From Azolla caroliniana (taxonomy: Eukaryota > Polypodiophyta): a stretch of 64,000 nucleotides of DNA. The stretch spans positions 1,798,001-1,862,000 of the forward strand of contig JBHGNT010000008.1 in assembly GCA_043228905.1 (NCBI GenBank), given 5' to 3'. Position 1 is the stretch's first letter. Every line of letters starts with the position of its first letter. Position numbers and translations under genes: made by a program. Shown here in pieces: positions 21,158-32,105 of this stretch. The notes under the pieces are model-generated. The model was not told where the DNA came from, ran no database searches, and saw only the letters and a list, made by a program, of their open reading frames with translations.

Positions 21158-22279
21158 TATCGTGAAGATCTGTCACTACGTGTGGATCGTGAGGCGGAAC
21201 CACCGAGGTTCTGGACCGGAAGCACTCGAAGTTTGCACTAGCTTTAGCGAGAAAGGAATTGAGATAGATTGAAAGAGAGAGAGATTGAGATAAGATACAA
21301 TACTTGACTTTAGATTGAGAGAGATTAAGATTGAACTCTTGACTTTAGATTTGAAAAACAAGATTGATACATCAATTGGATAACGAATTTCTTCTTAATA
21401 TTAATTTTGATATAAAGTACAACGCCTTTTCTTTTTTTCATCCACCCTTTTATAGATGCTCCCATGCATATGATGCATGTGAGGATACAAGACATGCATA
21501 CAATGCATGGAATGCATCTGATGCATGTTTGCCATTTGGTGCTCATGCATCACATGCCACTCAATCAAGCTCTAATATGAGAATTTACATGTACAGCTAT
21601 AATGATAAAAATATAATCCCTAAAGAAATGATTTAGCTTAATGGCAAGCTTATTGCTTCCTATCTTGGAGGTGTAAAGTTTGAGTCTTGCTCAGATCTTT
21701 TTCTTTTATGCACAAAATACTATTAGGCTTTTGGACCAAATATCTTTAAGACACCATGCACCGCGATCAACCGATCCATCCGATTTGTATCCGTTTGGTC
21801 CGGCCCAATCCGCATCCCGATCCGGTTCGGTCTACATCCCGAGTCACTCCGCCGCCGATTGCTGCTGGTTTTAGTTGGCCAAAAATGTTTACAAGTAGCT
21901 AGGCCACACCCACTCATCCAATTAGCTTAGTTCAAGTCACCTTGAACTCTCTATGCTCCACACATAAACACAAAGATAATAGCTTTTGCTTTGCCTTATA
22001 TATGGTGAGATCCTTATTTGTCCTGTCTATGTGGGATATCTCATAGTTTTATCTTTTTCTTTTCATTTGCAAACTTCCTACCCACATAACTTAAGACTTA
22101 GATGTTTGTTTCTTATGTAGTAAAGTGCATTTGAAAGCTCTTGAAGACCTCCATCGTTTTGTGCTAAGATATTAAACCTATTTAAAATAGTATTTTTACT
22201 ATTATTGTTTTATATTAATCATACTCGATTTCGTATGTTTTATACGATTTTCACACCATTGCCGAAAATCTTCACGACA
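21158..22279 (-). repeat. G4 5' LTR (1122 bp, right end)
   Basis: Direct repeat of 17809-18907 with scattered substitutions and small indels. The inner edge has TA for TG (TATCGTGAAGAT); the outer edge is ATCTTCACGACA. Being next to the primer site, it is the 5' LTR. Confidence 0.85.
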
Positions 22280-22305
22280 TCCACCCCCACCAAATCGCAC
22301 GTCCT

Positions 22306-23236
22306 AAAGGTGGGACCTGGTGCCGACCTGGAAGAAATCGACCGTGTCAAGTCTCAGCTCGCGGAAACTTTCGAAATGAAGGATCTTGGAGACCTTCATT
22401 TCTTCCTCGAGATCGAAGTGATCCGCACCCCCGAAGGCATATTGATTAGTTAGCGTCATTATGCGCTAAATATGCTCTTCAAGTTCGGGATGGCAGATTG
22501 TAAGCCCATCTCGACCCCTCTGGACAAAAACGTAAAGCTTCGTCGAGATTTGGGTAAGGCGTGCAACCCGACACGGTTCAGACAGATTGTTAGAAGCCTA
22601 ATTTACTTGACAATTACTCGGCCCGATCTCAACTACCTGATTGAAATGATTAGTCAATTTATGTCACAGCTCACGATCGAACACCTTCAGTGCACGCAAA
22701 GGATATTTCGATATATCAGCGGCAAAAAAGACATGGCGTTGTTGTATCATACAGGCATAACTGAACAATTAGTTGGCTACACGGATGTCGATTGGGCCGG
22801 AAATGCCCACAATCGTAGATCCACATCCGGATACACATTCTCGTTGGGAAGTGGGGCGATCGTGTGGTGGAGTAAGAAGCAACCGACATTAGCACTGTTG
22901 AGCATGGAGGCCAAATATCGAGGGGTGACTATCGCTAGATGCGAAGTCATTTGGCGGAAACCGCTATTACGGGATCTACATGTGGAGGTGTCTAATCCGA
23001 CGATGATCTATTGTGACAACCTCAGTAACATCCACCTTGCAAAAAACCCTATATTCCACGCCCAGACTAAGCACATTGAGGTGCACTACCATTTTGTCTG
23101 TGAGCGTGTCCTTTCTAGTGAAGTCGAACTAGCATATGTTCCGACGGGTTGGTAGATTGCCGACATCTTTACCAAGCCCCTTGGTGTCGACAAGTTGCGG
23201 CATTTCTCGGGTGAGTTGGGTGTGCGTCACCTCGGC
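22306..23236 (+). pseudogene. C2 RT C-terminus and RNase H
   Basis: Resumes in the RT thumb (GADLEEIDRVKSQLAETFEM, KDLGDLHFFLEIEV), with a stop at 22453-22455. From 22472 it is open through the connection (STPLDKNVKL, ARSLIYLTITRPDLNYLI-like segment) and RNase H (GYTDVDWAGNAHNRRSTSGY, SMEAKYRG, YCDNLSNIHLAKNP, TKHIEVHYHFV), with a stop after PTGW and then IADIFTKPLG. The usual Asp and Glu residues of RNase H are visible. The break at 22306 matches the G4 junction. Confidence 0.85.
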
Positions 23237-23750
23237 ACTCCGAACTTGAGGGGGAGACAGGAACAAGAGCGTGGAAGGAGCGGTAGTGACCGCGATGCCG
23301 AAACGGATGAAGAATACAATTTCGGGCCGGCTGAAGAAGCCGAAGAAAACAGGGGCCTTAATCGCAAGGAAGAGACGAAGACAGCCAAACAAAGGGGAAA
23401 TACAGCCAAGAAGGGAGTAAAGGCCAAGACCAAGACGTGGTCTAATGTTGTCAAGGGCCTGAAACAGTAGACGAATTGGAGACAGCCAAATCGAGCGAAA
23501 GTGGAATTGAATCGGAAGTGACTGATTCAATCGAAATGTTCAATTCGGACATTACGAATCGATTGAGGGCCAAGCGAAGGAAAGGGCAGCGAAAGAGGCA
23601 CCAACACCACGATAGCAAGGGAGCTGAGAAGGGCCACAGGAGAAGACAAGCCGACCAGAAGGGTTGAAGCGAGTGAGGCGTGAAGCCAAGAGAGGCCGGA
23701 GTGAAGATCCAGAAAAGCAGATGGAACCTCAAGTTGAGCTTGAGGGGGAG
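23237..23750 (+). other. Extra charged tail between two purine tracts of C2
   Basis: A purine tract with the usual copia form (CTTGAGGGGGAGA, 23245-23257) stands where pol normally ends, but the LTR does not follow. A ~490-bp stretch comes next that reads as very Glu/Lys/Arg-rich protein in the pol frame to TAG at 23470 and in another frame to about 23667. A second purine tract (GCTTGAGGGGGAG, 23738-23750) then leads into the LTR. The stretch is either a private extension of this family or acquired sequence. Confidence 0.5.
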
Positions 23751-24170
23751 TGTTGAGAGACAAGCTCAACATTGGGTGTGAAAACAGGTGCATAACCCAG
23801 TGCGTAGACTGGGTACGAAAAAGCATACACACAATATGGCCGTAGCGGTATGTAAACCGAGAGGCCGTTAGAATGTTATTCCGTGTAAGGAATAATTTTG
23901 GGAGAAAATGTAGGATGCTCAAGTATTGTAAGTACTTGTGTCAGCCCAATAGTCATGACTTGTATAAAAGGTGCTCATTGAGCACGAAGTATGTACAAAA
24001 TGTTATTTTTTCTCATATAGAATTGTTATCTGCTCTCTCTTTCTCTGTCCCTTCGTAACTCATTTTCTCTGTGTTCTCTCTGTTTACCGGACTATCATTT
24101 TCCCTAACTGCATACTTTGTGTCTTACGCATATGCTTCCGCACACACACACGCACATGTATTCTTTTACA
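23751..24170 (+). repeat. 3' LTR of C2 (420 bp)
   Basis: TGTTGAGAGACAAGCTC... to ...TTCTTTTACA, preceded by a purine tract. TATA motif at about 23963 (TATAAAAGG). It ends at the start of the duplicated 6.3-kb segment, so C2 inserted in or at the edge of that segment. Confidence 0.85.
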
Positions 24171-24394
24171 TAATTTTAGGTAGTTTTCAGAAACTTGATA
24201 CACTAGTTTCACATGTTTTAAATAGCATATAGAATTTGCTAATTTTTTGAGATTTAACAAGTGTCAAAATGATAATTTCTAAAATTGAATAGTGTTTCAA
24301 TAAATGTTTAAATGTTGACGAACTATAGATATGAAATGTAGTTAACTTAAAAAACATCACAATGATAATTGCCATTGGGAATACCATTTATAAA

Positions 24395-24987
24395 ACATGC
24401 GACAACCCATTTCTCACCCGTGACTCCCGATTTTTGCATTTGGGTCTAAGCATGATGCACATAATCCTCCAGAGGGGTAAATAGCTTACTCAACAACGTG
24501 ATCAAGTGTTGCACTTGTTCGGTTTGAGAAAGTGGTTGCAATTACTGTTTCTTGAAAACATCGACGAAACCTTCCCAAGTTGTGGGTAAGTTCTTTGCAG
24601 TCCTTAGGCTACGACACCAACCAACAACTTGACCACCTAACTCAGGACTGACATAACCAATGTTTACAACATTTGGCTTGGGATGAAGCTCAAAGTGTGA
24701 TGCCCTACGACCAACCCAAATGTTAATGGCCTCCTCGGTTCTTTCTTCCTTATCTCCCTTCAATGGGGTGACTACGAAAGAAGGTTCACCATCTTTCGTG
24801 GACTCAATAGTCAATTCTTGGAATTTTTTTCCAAAGCAATATTGGCTTGCCTCATTTCGGCCAGTTATTTCAAGGTAGTTGTCAGCAATTGCTCAATGGT
24901 GATCTCAACTTGTGTGCGAGATGCGGATTGGAGTTAAAAGGCCTCGGTTGGAGCTACCGCTCCAACAATGTTCAAAACTTGTTCCAT
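24395..24987 (-). pseudogene. Gypsy-type gag relic, copy 1
   Basis: From an ATG at 24987 on the minus strand, with stops after EAF and after TTTLK and a clean stretch at 24814-24542: NIWVGRRASHFELHPKP, GGQVVGWCRSLR, NLPTTWEGFVDVFKKQ. The W...TWEGF..FKKQF spacing is that of the Ty3/gypsy gag core. No zinc knuckle or pol follows. The same two early stops are present in copy 2. Confidence 0.65.
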
Positions 24988-25973
24988 GATGCAAGCTATG
25001 TGTACGCAATATAAATAAGGACGTTCAGAAAATATGCAAGCAAAATGAATGTTTGAAATTTTGATTGGAAGAACTTTATCCAAGAAAGCATCTCATGTCT
25101 TTACCCCTCTAGATATATGAGATGTAATTCGAGATCCAGTAACTATGGTAACACTATGGTGCTTTAAAAACCATGGAGGAAAACATAGCTAAGATGTCTT
25201 TCTCGAATCTTTATCTTGAATAATTATGGCGGCTGCCCAAGGTTCAACCATGGTTCTACCATCAACGTAATTTCCTAGTTAGCCTTATATTTAAATGCCA
25301 ACCTAACATGTATTGATATGGTTGAGAAAGTGTATTACGTACAAAAACAAGTGCACTCGCAAGAAATATTCTAGTCTTGCTAGTAGCAAAATGTTACGAA
25401 AAAAAAAAAGTCACTACCAATAAGAGTCAAGAAGTGACAAAAACAAGGTTCAAAAAACCATGATAGTGTTACCTACTAAAAAAAGGCCACAAATAAATGG
25501 ATCGTGCGAGGTATGCACATATCCATCCCCATATGGTGATTGTAATTTGCACAATTGTGACATAAGCCACACATTGATACAAATGGTGGTGGTGTTGTGC
25601 GCAAAGATGTCGTACTCAAATCTATGAGTAAAACATCAATATGGGAACTCATGTGTTTTCAATCGAGTTCTAAGGCTCAATTACATGACTTAAACCTAGA
25701 GGACTCTTTGGAAAAAATATTTAAAATGTGAAATGATGCCCACTCAATACGAAAAAATAGTCCACACAAAATCATTACCCAATAGGGAAACACACGTAAA
25801 TAGTGTAGATGAACATAAAAATTAAGGGTAAAAAAACAATGAAGTGTGGGTGGGTAGATGACAATCATAAGAAAATCTTAAGAAAGGCAAAAGACAAATT
25901 GTGAAACATAGGTGTATGAAACATTAAGCATGCCTTAAGGTAAGAAACCCTAGGGTAGTCAACATGCGCCTCC

Positions 25974-26222
25974 TCAAGACCACAACATTCCATAGAATCA
26001 GCCAAGTGATAGCTCAAGAGAGACTTGAGTGGCATAGGCAGGCGACATACACCTCGTCAAGACCACCATATCCCATAAAATCGGCTAAGTGATTGCTCAA
26101 GAGAGAGTAAAGTGGCATAGGTAGGCGACATACACCTCGTCAAGACCACAACATCCCATAAAATCAGCCAAGTGATGGCTCAATAGAGAGTAGAGTGATT
26201 GAGATTAAATTCATCCTAAGAC
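25974..26222. repeat. 83-bp minisatellite, three copies
   Basis: Units begin TCAAGACCAC at 25974, 26057 and 26140. The same three-unit array with the same period lies at 49501-49749 in copy 2, so it predates the duplication. Confidence 0.8.
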
Positions 26223-28216
26223 CTAACATTGTCATTGTAGGCTTTGACGCACTTAATAACTACTTCCACCCACATAACTAGAAATAGGGTGCATGACAAT
26301 TTGGTCCTGCATCACTACCACAGTAAGGAGGTATAACACCAACCAAGAATAAGATGTGCCCTCGATGCTACACAAATATCACAACCCATGCCTGATTGGC
26401 ATCTCCCAAGTCAAGAATCAACCATTGTAAATTGTGCAACACCCGTTATGGTTCTACTAGCTTATGAAAGGAGTACATAGGCTTCCTACTAAGTGCTTCA
26501 AAGAAAAATCAAGCATCCTTTGAAACCTTATGCTCAGAGTTTCCGTTTTCTACAACATTATTATGAATTATATTGATGGGAACCAATTTCTCATTATGTT
26601 CTATTTTCATGTTGACATACTATGGAGTACATGCATCGAGGACAATTAGAGTCTAGGTGCATGTTCTATTTTCAAAAAGGTCATCGCTATGAGGAATGTA
26701 AAGACGTTGACCCTTCAAATACTCTAGGAAGGGTAACTATTTTCTAATGTGTAAATGGTTGACATATAACTAGTAAACCATATCCTATAAGAGAGAGAAG
26801 TCAATGGATGCCATAAAAGCATGTGCCAGCAAAATAGTGCCTAAGATCATCGGTGCTCATTTTAAATATGCCGAATGTCTAAGGGATCACCACTTTACAC
26901 TAGGCTCAAAGTCATAATGTACCCAATGAATATATCTTTGTTATAATTTCAAAGCTTGATATCATAAAATGTCTTCGCTAACATTGTCGCGTGAGATATC
27001 ATTAAAGAGATGTCATTACCCCAGAATATTGCTACAACTTGCACAAGGCATGATTATCTTGTCATACCTCAAAGGGTTACAAGCACTCTTATGACCATTG
27101 GCAATGTCATCAATAACCCCGCGACACTCAAAAAGTATATTGCAATAAGGATCATGCAACCTTTTTATATTGGTATGCTCATTAGATTGCATTAGAGGTG
27201 CCATCTTTGTATATTGATGAACCACCATTTTCAAGATTGAATCTAAACACAATGTGGAAAATGCCATGCCCTAGTTCATAACCATATGTGTTGAGAAGGT
27301 ATGATGATGTATTCTACCTTCTCGCTTGGTTATCTCTTCAAAGTCGCCACTAATCCATTGACAAGTACACATTCATTTTAAAAATCGAGATTTCTCAAGG
27401 ATTAGGTATGTTATGATCTTTTGAAGGTTCCCTACATGGATCTCAAAGTTAATTTCCATTGCAAAGAACCCCAAAATTGAAAAACCATAGGACATGATTG
27501 ATTATCTTTAACAACCTAGAACATGAAAACTTGGTTGACCCGCCAACTTCCAAAACAGGTTTGCAATGTTGATAACGATTTATTAGAGCCTTCAAGAGGT
27601 TTCTTTTGATTCCATGATAAAATATTCTTTCAATATAAAACTAACAAGCACGAAAACCAAGGATAGCATAGCCTTCCACGAAGACGCTATATAGATTTCA
27701 ATATAATAACAATCATTCACTCATTTGGGTATCCACTACTCTTGATAATATTTGAGCCCCATGGAAACATCATCTTTGCTACATACTAGAATCCCAACTT
27801 TTGATCAAGAGAAAATTTGGTTCTTTAATGCTGCATATGCCATTGATACAGCTCCTTAGCTCTCGGAAATATGCTCAATCTCAGTCTCACCATTCTCATT
27901 TTCAAATTTGAGTGGATGGTCATGCCCATAGTTTTACAAAATAACTTATCATGTGGTTGAGATCCTCTTTTAGGTCTTGCTAATCATAAATCCATCTTTT
28001 ACAACATGATCTTTGTATACAAAAAGAACAAATGATATCATCTTAAAACAAAATCATACAGATAATCAATCACAAGGACACTCTTTACACGGAATAACGA
28101 ACAATATTATATTAGAATGAAATGATGAGGATCATTATGAGAAAGTATATGAGGAGATTGAAGTGAATCCTCTGGATATGTCAATCCTTATTGTTATATA
28201 CAAAGAGAGGACACTC

Positions 28217-28222
28217 TTTATT
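28217..28222 (-). terminator. Poly(A) signal of metallothionein gene 1
   Basis: AATAAA on the minus strand about 90 nt after the stop codon. Conserved in copy 2 at 51764-51769. Confidence 0.6.
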
Positions 28223-28310
28223 GCATTTCAAATCTATTGTGCACACCAATTGAAAAGAAACTTAGCATAGTACATAGGACGCTTAACATAAAAGATTAGT
28301 TTGTAGCCCC

Positions 28311-29280
28311 TTAGCATCGGCAAGGATTGCATGAGCAGTTGCTTGCACAGCTGCACCCATGTTGGCTCGTGACCTGAGCATCGGATTCACATCCACAAGA
28401 GCTTCCACACCCGCAGTTAGATCCACACCCACAAGACTCACCGGAGACGGTCACCTCCACCTCCACCTCCATCCTGTTTCATTCATGTTTTCTTAAAAAT
28501 CTTCGAACTTTTGGCAAAATAATCTTTTACATACATACATGCATATAAAATGTGTTTGTTGCTTATGTTACATTAAGTATGAAGACATGGCTACAATGAT
28601 GACTGTCCCATATTGGTCTCGCCATCACATCATGGATACAGAATACATGGCTACAATGTTGTCCCATATAGACCTAACCATCACATCAACATACACATAC
28701 ATACATACATACATACATACATACATACATACATACATACATACATACATAAATACAGAAGGCATGGCTCTTACAACATTGCTCATTCATTACATGGAAA
28801 CTATGTAATCAATGGATGCATCTTTTATGTGGTAGAAACATAAGGATGTAAAATAAAAGCAAAAGAGGAAGCGAAAAGGAGCAATTTTTTTTTTAAGCCT
28901 CATCCATGATTTTTGCATATATGAATACATTTTCCATCTGGCAGAAATAGTAGGATGTTAAAAACAAATGTCAATGGAAAATAAGGACAAAAGGGATGGA
29001 ATCCTTACGCAAGGAATCAGGAATATGGAAGCCTTTTCATGTGGCAAATCCAACAAGATGTTAAATAAAAGGCATTTAAGGCAAAAAGCAAAAGCTTTGG
29101 AAACCTTTTTTCCAAATCAATTGTAAAAAAGCAACTAAAAAGCATAACAAAAAAAAAATTAACAACAAAAGTGATCATGGAACCATTTTCATGTGGCAAT
29201 AGGAAGCAAAATTTAACAGGGGGAAGTCAGGTGAAGAAGCTCTGACATCACCTGGATACACTATCACAGCTAGAAGACAT
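28311..29280 (-). CDS. Metallothionein 1 (two exons, plant type-1-like)
   Basis: Join exon 1 (29280-29252) and exon 2 (28473-28311); the 778-bp intron has donor AG|GTGATG and acceptor ACAG|G. The product is 63 residues. It has two cysteine clusters, SCGCGSNCGCGSSCGC (CxC-x3-CxC-x3-CxC) and GCSCASNCSCNPCRC (CxC-x3-CxC-x2-CxC), separated by about 11 residues. There are twelve cluster cysteines, one more Cys in exon 1, and no aromatic residue. This is the cysteine plan of plant type-1 metallothioneins, small cytosolic proteins that bind Cu/Zn/Cd, with an unusually short spacer. The N-terminal extension (MSSSCDSVSRMEVEVEV) depends on the splice model; translation from the exon 2 ATG would give 53 residues. 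No premature stop is present. Confidence 0.82.
28683..28752. repeat. ACAT microsatellite in metallothionein intron 1
   Basis: About 15 near-perfect ACAT units inside the intron. The copy 2 intron has the same repeat with different lengths (about 52076-52103 and 52258-52302). Confidence 0.85.
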
Positions 29281-29451
29281 GGTGGTATTGCTTTGTTTCT
29301 GATTAGAAATGTATGAGTTTGTTTTGATTGAAAGGAGGGATATGGATGTGTCTTAGATATATATGTGGGTCTTTTTGCTCTGTTCGTGTCTGTGTCTCTG
29401 TTTTTGTCTTTGGTAAATGATAATGGAGACCTTGGTGCTACCTTTTGGTGC

Positions 29452-29483
29452 CTATTTATAGCACTACATTAGGCCCAAGCCCA
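29452..29483 (-). promoter_or_regulatory. Metallothionein 1 core promoter
   Basis: Minus-strand TATAAATAG (29460-29452) lies about 170 bp upstream of the ATG. Immediately upstream are two TGGGCY motifs (TGGGCC 29477-29472 and TGGGCT 29483-29478), known in plants as site II or TCP-type elements. All three motifs are conserved in copy 2 (52968-52976 and 52988-52999). The leader between them and the ATG is A/C-rich. Confidence 0.6.
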
Positions 29484-30503
29484 TAACCTATTTTTCTTCT
29501 TCTTTTGAAATTTATTTATTGCTATAATTAAATGTTTTGATTCTCATCCCTTATCTCATTCTTCATTCCTTTGGGATGATACTCCACCATCTCGGGGTCT
29601 TCGGGGGAGAGATCATGGAGGTCCTACCCTACCTAGGGTTTGCTCGTCTATCCCCACACATACATTATTGATTGGTGATGGAAAGATTCGGTATTGATTC
29701 CATGAAAACAAACGGTATTGAATTCTTCATTAAGATATAAAGACTTTACTCATCACCCTCACGTATCGATTCAGTAACATGATATCATATCAGAGTTTAT
29801 TTGTCATTCTCGGTTATTGGTTTCCACTTAATTGTATCAACACAACTTTTACCAATGCCTTCAAATGCCGATTTGATTATAATAGATAAGCTTTCTTTGG
29901 TACCCTTACACATCGATTCAGTAACATGATTCAAATGTCAAAATCAAACGTATGGAATCAACGAAATAAAAAACCCCCAAAAAAGGACAAACGTGACATA
30001 GTCTAGAACCCATTATGATGAATAGGAATATATTATGACATTGTGAAATTTATCATTCATCCGAAATTGATGATGTTATAGCTGTGAGGACTTCTAAGAC
30101 CAATCAAACAGACGTGGTAATCACTCCCATTAGAGTGGTTGGAAGTGGGGAATGGGAACATTGTTCGAACACAATGATAAAAAGGTTATTTTATGTCTAG
30201 AGCTCATTCTTTAGAGCGTCTCCCTCACGAATGTATTTTTTTAATGTGATATTATCAAGTTTGTGCGTGACAAACACACTCCATCGAGTGGTACCCACTC
30301 CTTGAGTACTATAAATTAGCACGTGTAAGCTTATTGTCACAACTACCAAATCAATTGGCCCACATCCTTGAATATGGACGATTTTCTTGTTTGGTTAGTG
30401 CGTGTTCTTGATTGAGAGCATAATTATGTAATGAAAATATTCCCTTACTATAGCTATAGGATTTGCCAACCTTATCATTTTAGCTTCATCCACACATAAC
30501 ATG

Positions 30504-31819
30504 TTCCACTTTTAGATTCATTTAGTATCACATGATCAACCACCTATATAGAATTTGCTAAATTATTAATATGTAACAAGTCTCTAAATAAAGAACATGT
30601 AGTTTTCAGGAAAATATTTAAAGTCGATGATCTCCGCTTCCGCAATGTATTTAAATTTAAGAATATCACATTGGCGGTCTCATTTGACACAAGTTGATGA
30701 TTTGGAACAATATTATTAAATTGGAATTTGTTTTTGTAAGCTGAATTGTGTAAGTTTATTTATCTCGTAGAGGTGTATATGCCAGAGGAGGAAGTGATAT
30801 TCACATATTAGTGATTACAATTGATTCAAATCAATCCATAATGTATCTTGTAGGATATAATACCAAAGGTATATGTTTGTGAGAACCCAAGAAAATTATA
30901 CATATAAGTACTGGTAAATATTCGTTTTGGTTGTGTTTATTATAAAATAGATACACTCAAACACATATCACGACTATTCGGCCATAAACATGCTAAATAA
31001 TTGGGAGCCAAAATAGAGACAACATTCAATTGTCAACAGTGAATAAGAAACATGTATAAGAAGAGACACCCATAAACCCCGAAGCAAAAGGACACACCTA
31101 AACATACCAAGGAGTACTCATGATATTTGGGGAACACCCATAAATTGCTATAAATACCAAGGAATGAGAACACCTACAACCATGGATCATTAATTGGAAA
31201 CTCTGAATGGACACATGACTATTAATGTATATTTCAATTCAACGAGTGGCAATATTTCAAAACAAGAGAGACACTAAAATTGTAAAGTTTTAATTGTCTA
31301 TAAAAGTATTGTTTAATTCCAAATGTGATTGACAGTACACGAAACGGGTTTAGGGACTATAAACCCAATTGGTGGATAAATAGGAAGTAATGTTTCATTG
31401 ATGAATATGGAATAAATTTTTAGCAGATGCATATAGATTAATGCTCTAATGAATAATATCACTCATGTGCAAATAATAATTAGATCGTGCTACAAAGATA
31501 AAGCATATATACAAACAATTCGAACATTATACATTGTATAAAACAAATAAATGTTTCAATGGATGTAGATAGATTAATGCTATAAAGAACAAATATAGAC
31601 CAAAACATAATTTACAATACTAAGATCGTGCAACAAAAAAAAGCACATCAACCAAATAATTCAAACATTAAACACCGTATATTACAAATAATTGGAACAT
31701 TACAACAACATCTATACCTGGACCTCATTGATAAGATCGAACCTTTAAAAAAAGTAAATATTTCATTAAAAGCAAAACGTTTGTGACAACTACATCAATT
31801 GTATCGAGATAAAAATAGT
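30504..31819. other. AT-rich stretch without a supported gene
   Basis: No reading frame with recognisable protein on either strand. The first ~150 bp (for example TATAGAATTTGCTAA near 30545) resemble, with divergence, the left edge of the duplicated segment near 24220, a possible trace of an old terminal repeat. The rest holds short A-rich runs only. Confidence 0.5.
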
Positions 31820-32105
31820 TTACATAGCTATGAGGGTATTTACATCATTGTCTTCGTCTTCCTTAGAGAATGATTCACATAACAATTCAACAATGTAAGT
31901 TGTTTCATCAAGCAATTGGGAGAATGAATTGAAAACATACCCGTGCCATAAAACAAATCTAATATCCAATGATTTTCATTAGAGAACATTTCCACCAGGC
32001 GCAACATCAAACGTTGAGGCTTCTCATAGGGATTGACAAGTCCCACGCATAGTCATTGCTCACTCATAGTTGGTCATATCTCTATCTGCAAGGGTTACCC
32101 CTCCT
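31820..32105 (-). pseudogene. DNA methyltransferase-like relic, minus copy
   Basis: A minus-strand frame reads GLVNPYEKPQRLMLRLVEMF and then SNENHWILDLFYGTGM. The pattern of EKP, a leucine-rich helix, then hydrophobic-LD-x-F-x-G-x-G is the SAM-binding motif of beta-class amino-methyltransferases (N4-cytosine/N6-adenine). After GTG the same frame loses sense, while another reads QLLDETTYIVELLCESFSKE and ends NDVNTLIAM. The plus-strand relic at 45960-47060 has matching pieces (EMFSNEGDWLLDVFSDSG and a tail ending VDTLITM). It directly adjoins gypsy fragment G3. Family assignment rests on motif reading only. Confidence 0.4.

Larger units (their letters stand above)
17809..22279 (-). mobile_element. 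Non-autonomous gypsy relative G4 (LTR, gag, repetitive ORF, LTR)
   Basis: LTR-like terminal repeats of about 1.1 kb (17809-18907 and 21158-22279) flank a 2.25-kb interior read on the minus strand. The interior holds a primer-binding site identical to that of G1, a gypsy gag, and a long repetitive frame. No protease, RT, RNase H or integrase is present, so the element would need enzymes from elsewhere, most plausibly G1-type elements. This fits the class called TR-GAG. It replaces the RT centre of C2. Flanks carry no matching target duplication; see the separate observation on the duplicated purine-tract region. Confidence 0.82.
14434..24170 (+). mobile_element. Copia element C2, interrupted by G4
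   Basis: Plus-strand Ty1/copia: truncated 5' LTR 14434-14648, primer site 14649 (TGGTATCAAAACGCG), gag from 14713, protease, integrase, start of RT to 17808, then G4, then the end of RT and RNase H (22306-23236), an extra tail, a purine tract and the 3' LTR 23751-24170. The RT centre, including the YxDD box, is missing. The upstream part of the 5' LTR is lost at the C4 junction, so no target duplication can be read. Confidence 0.88.
24172..30503. repeat. 6.3-kb duplicated segment, copy 1
   Basis: Collinear in direct orientation with 47702-54012 along its whole length, with scattered substitutions and short indels: a gag relic, a 3 x 83-bp minisatellite, a metallothionein gene with poly(A) signal and promoter, and an ACAT microsatellite. 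Outside the gene and gag I see no supported coding sequence in 25100-28200 or 29500-30500. The left edge was cut by C2; on the right the similarity stops after TTTTAGCTTCAT. Confidence 0.88.

Noticed and set aside
25974-26222. Regular repeats suggestive of a CRISPR array
   Set aside because: Directly adjoining 83-bp units with no unique spacers; a minisatellite in a plant-like genome.
28539-28843. Open frames rich in Tyr-Ile-His-Thr
   Set aside because: Translation of the ACAT microsatellite within the metallothionein intron.
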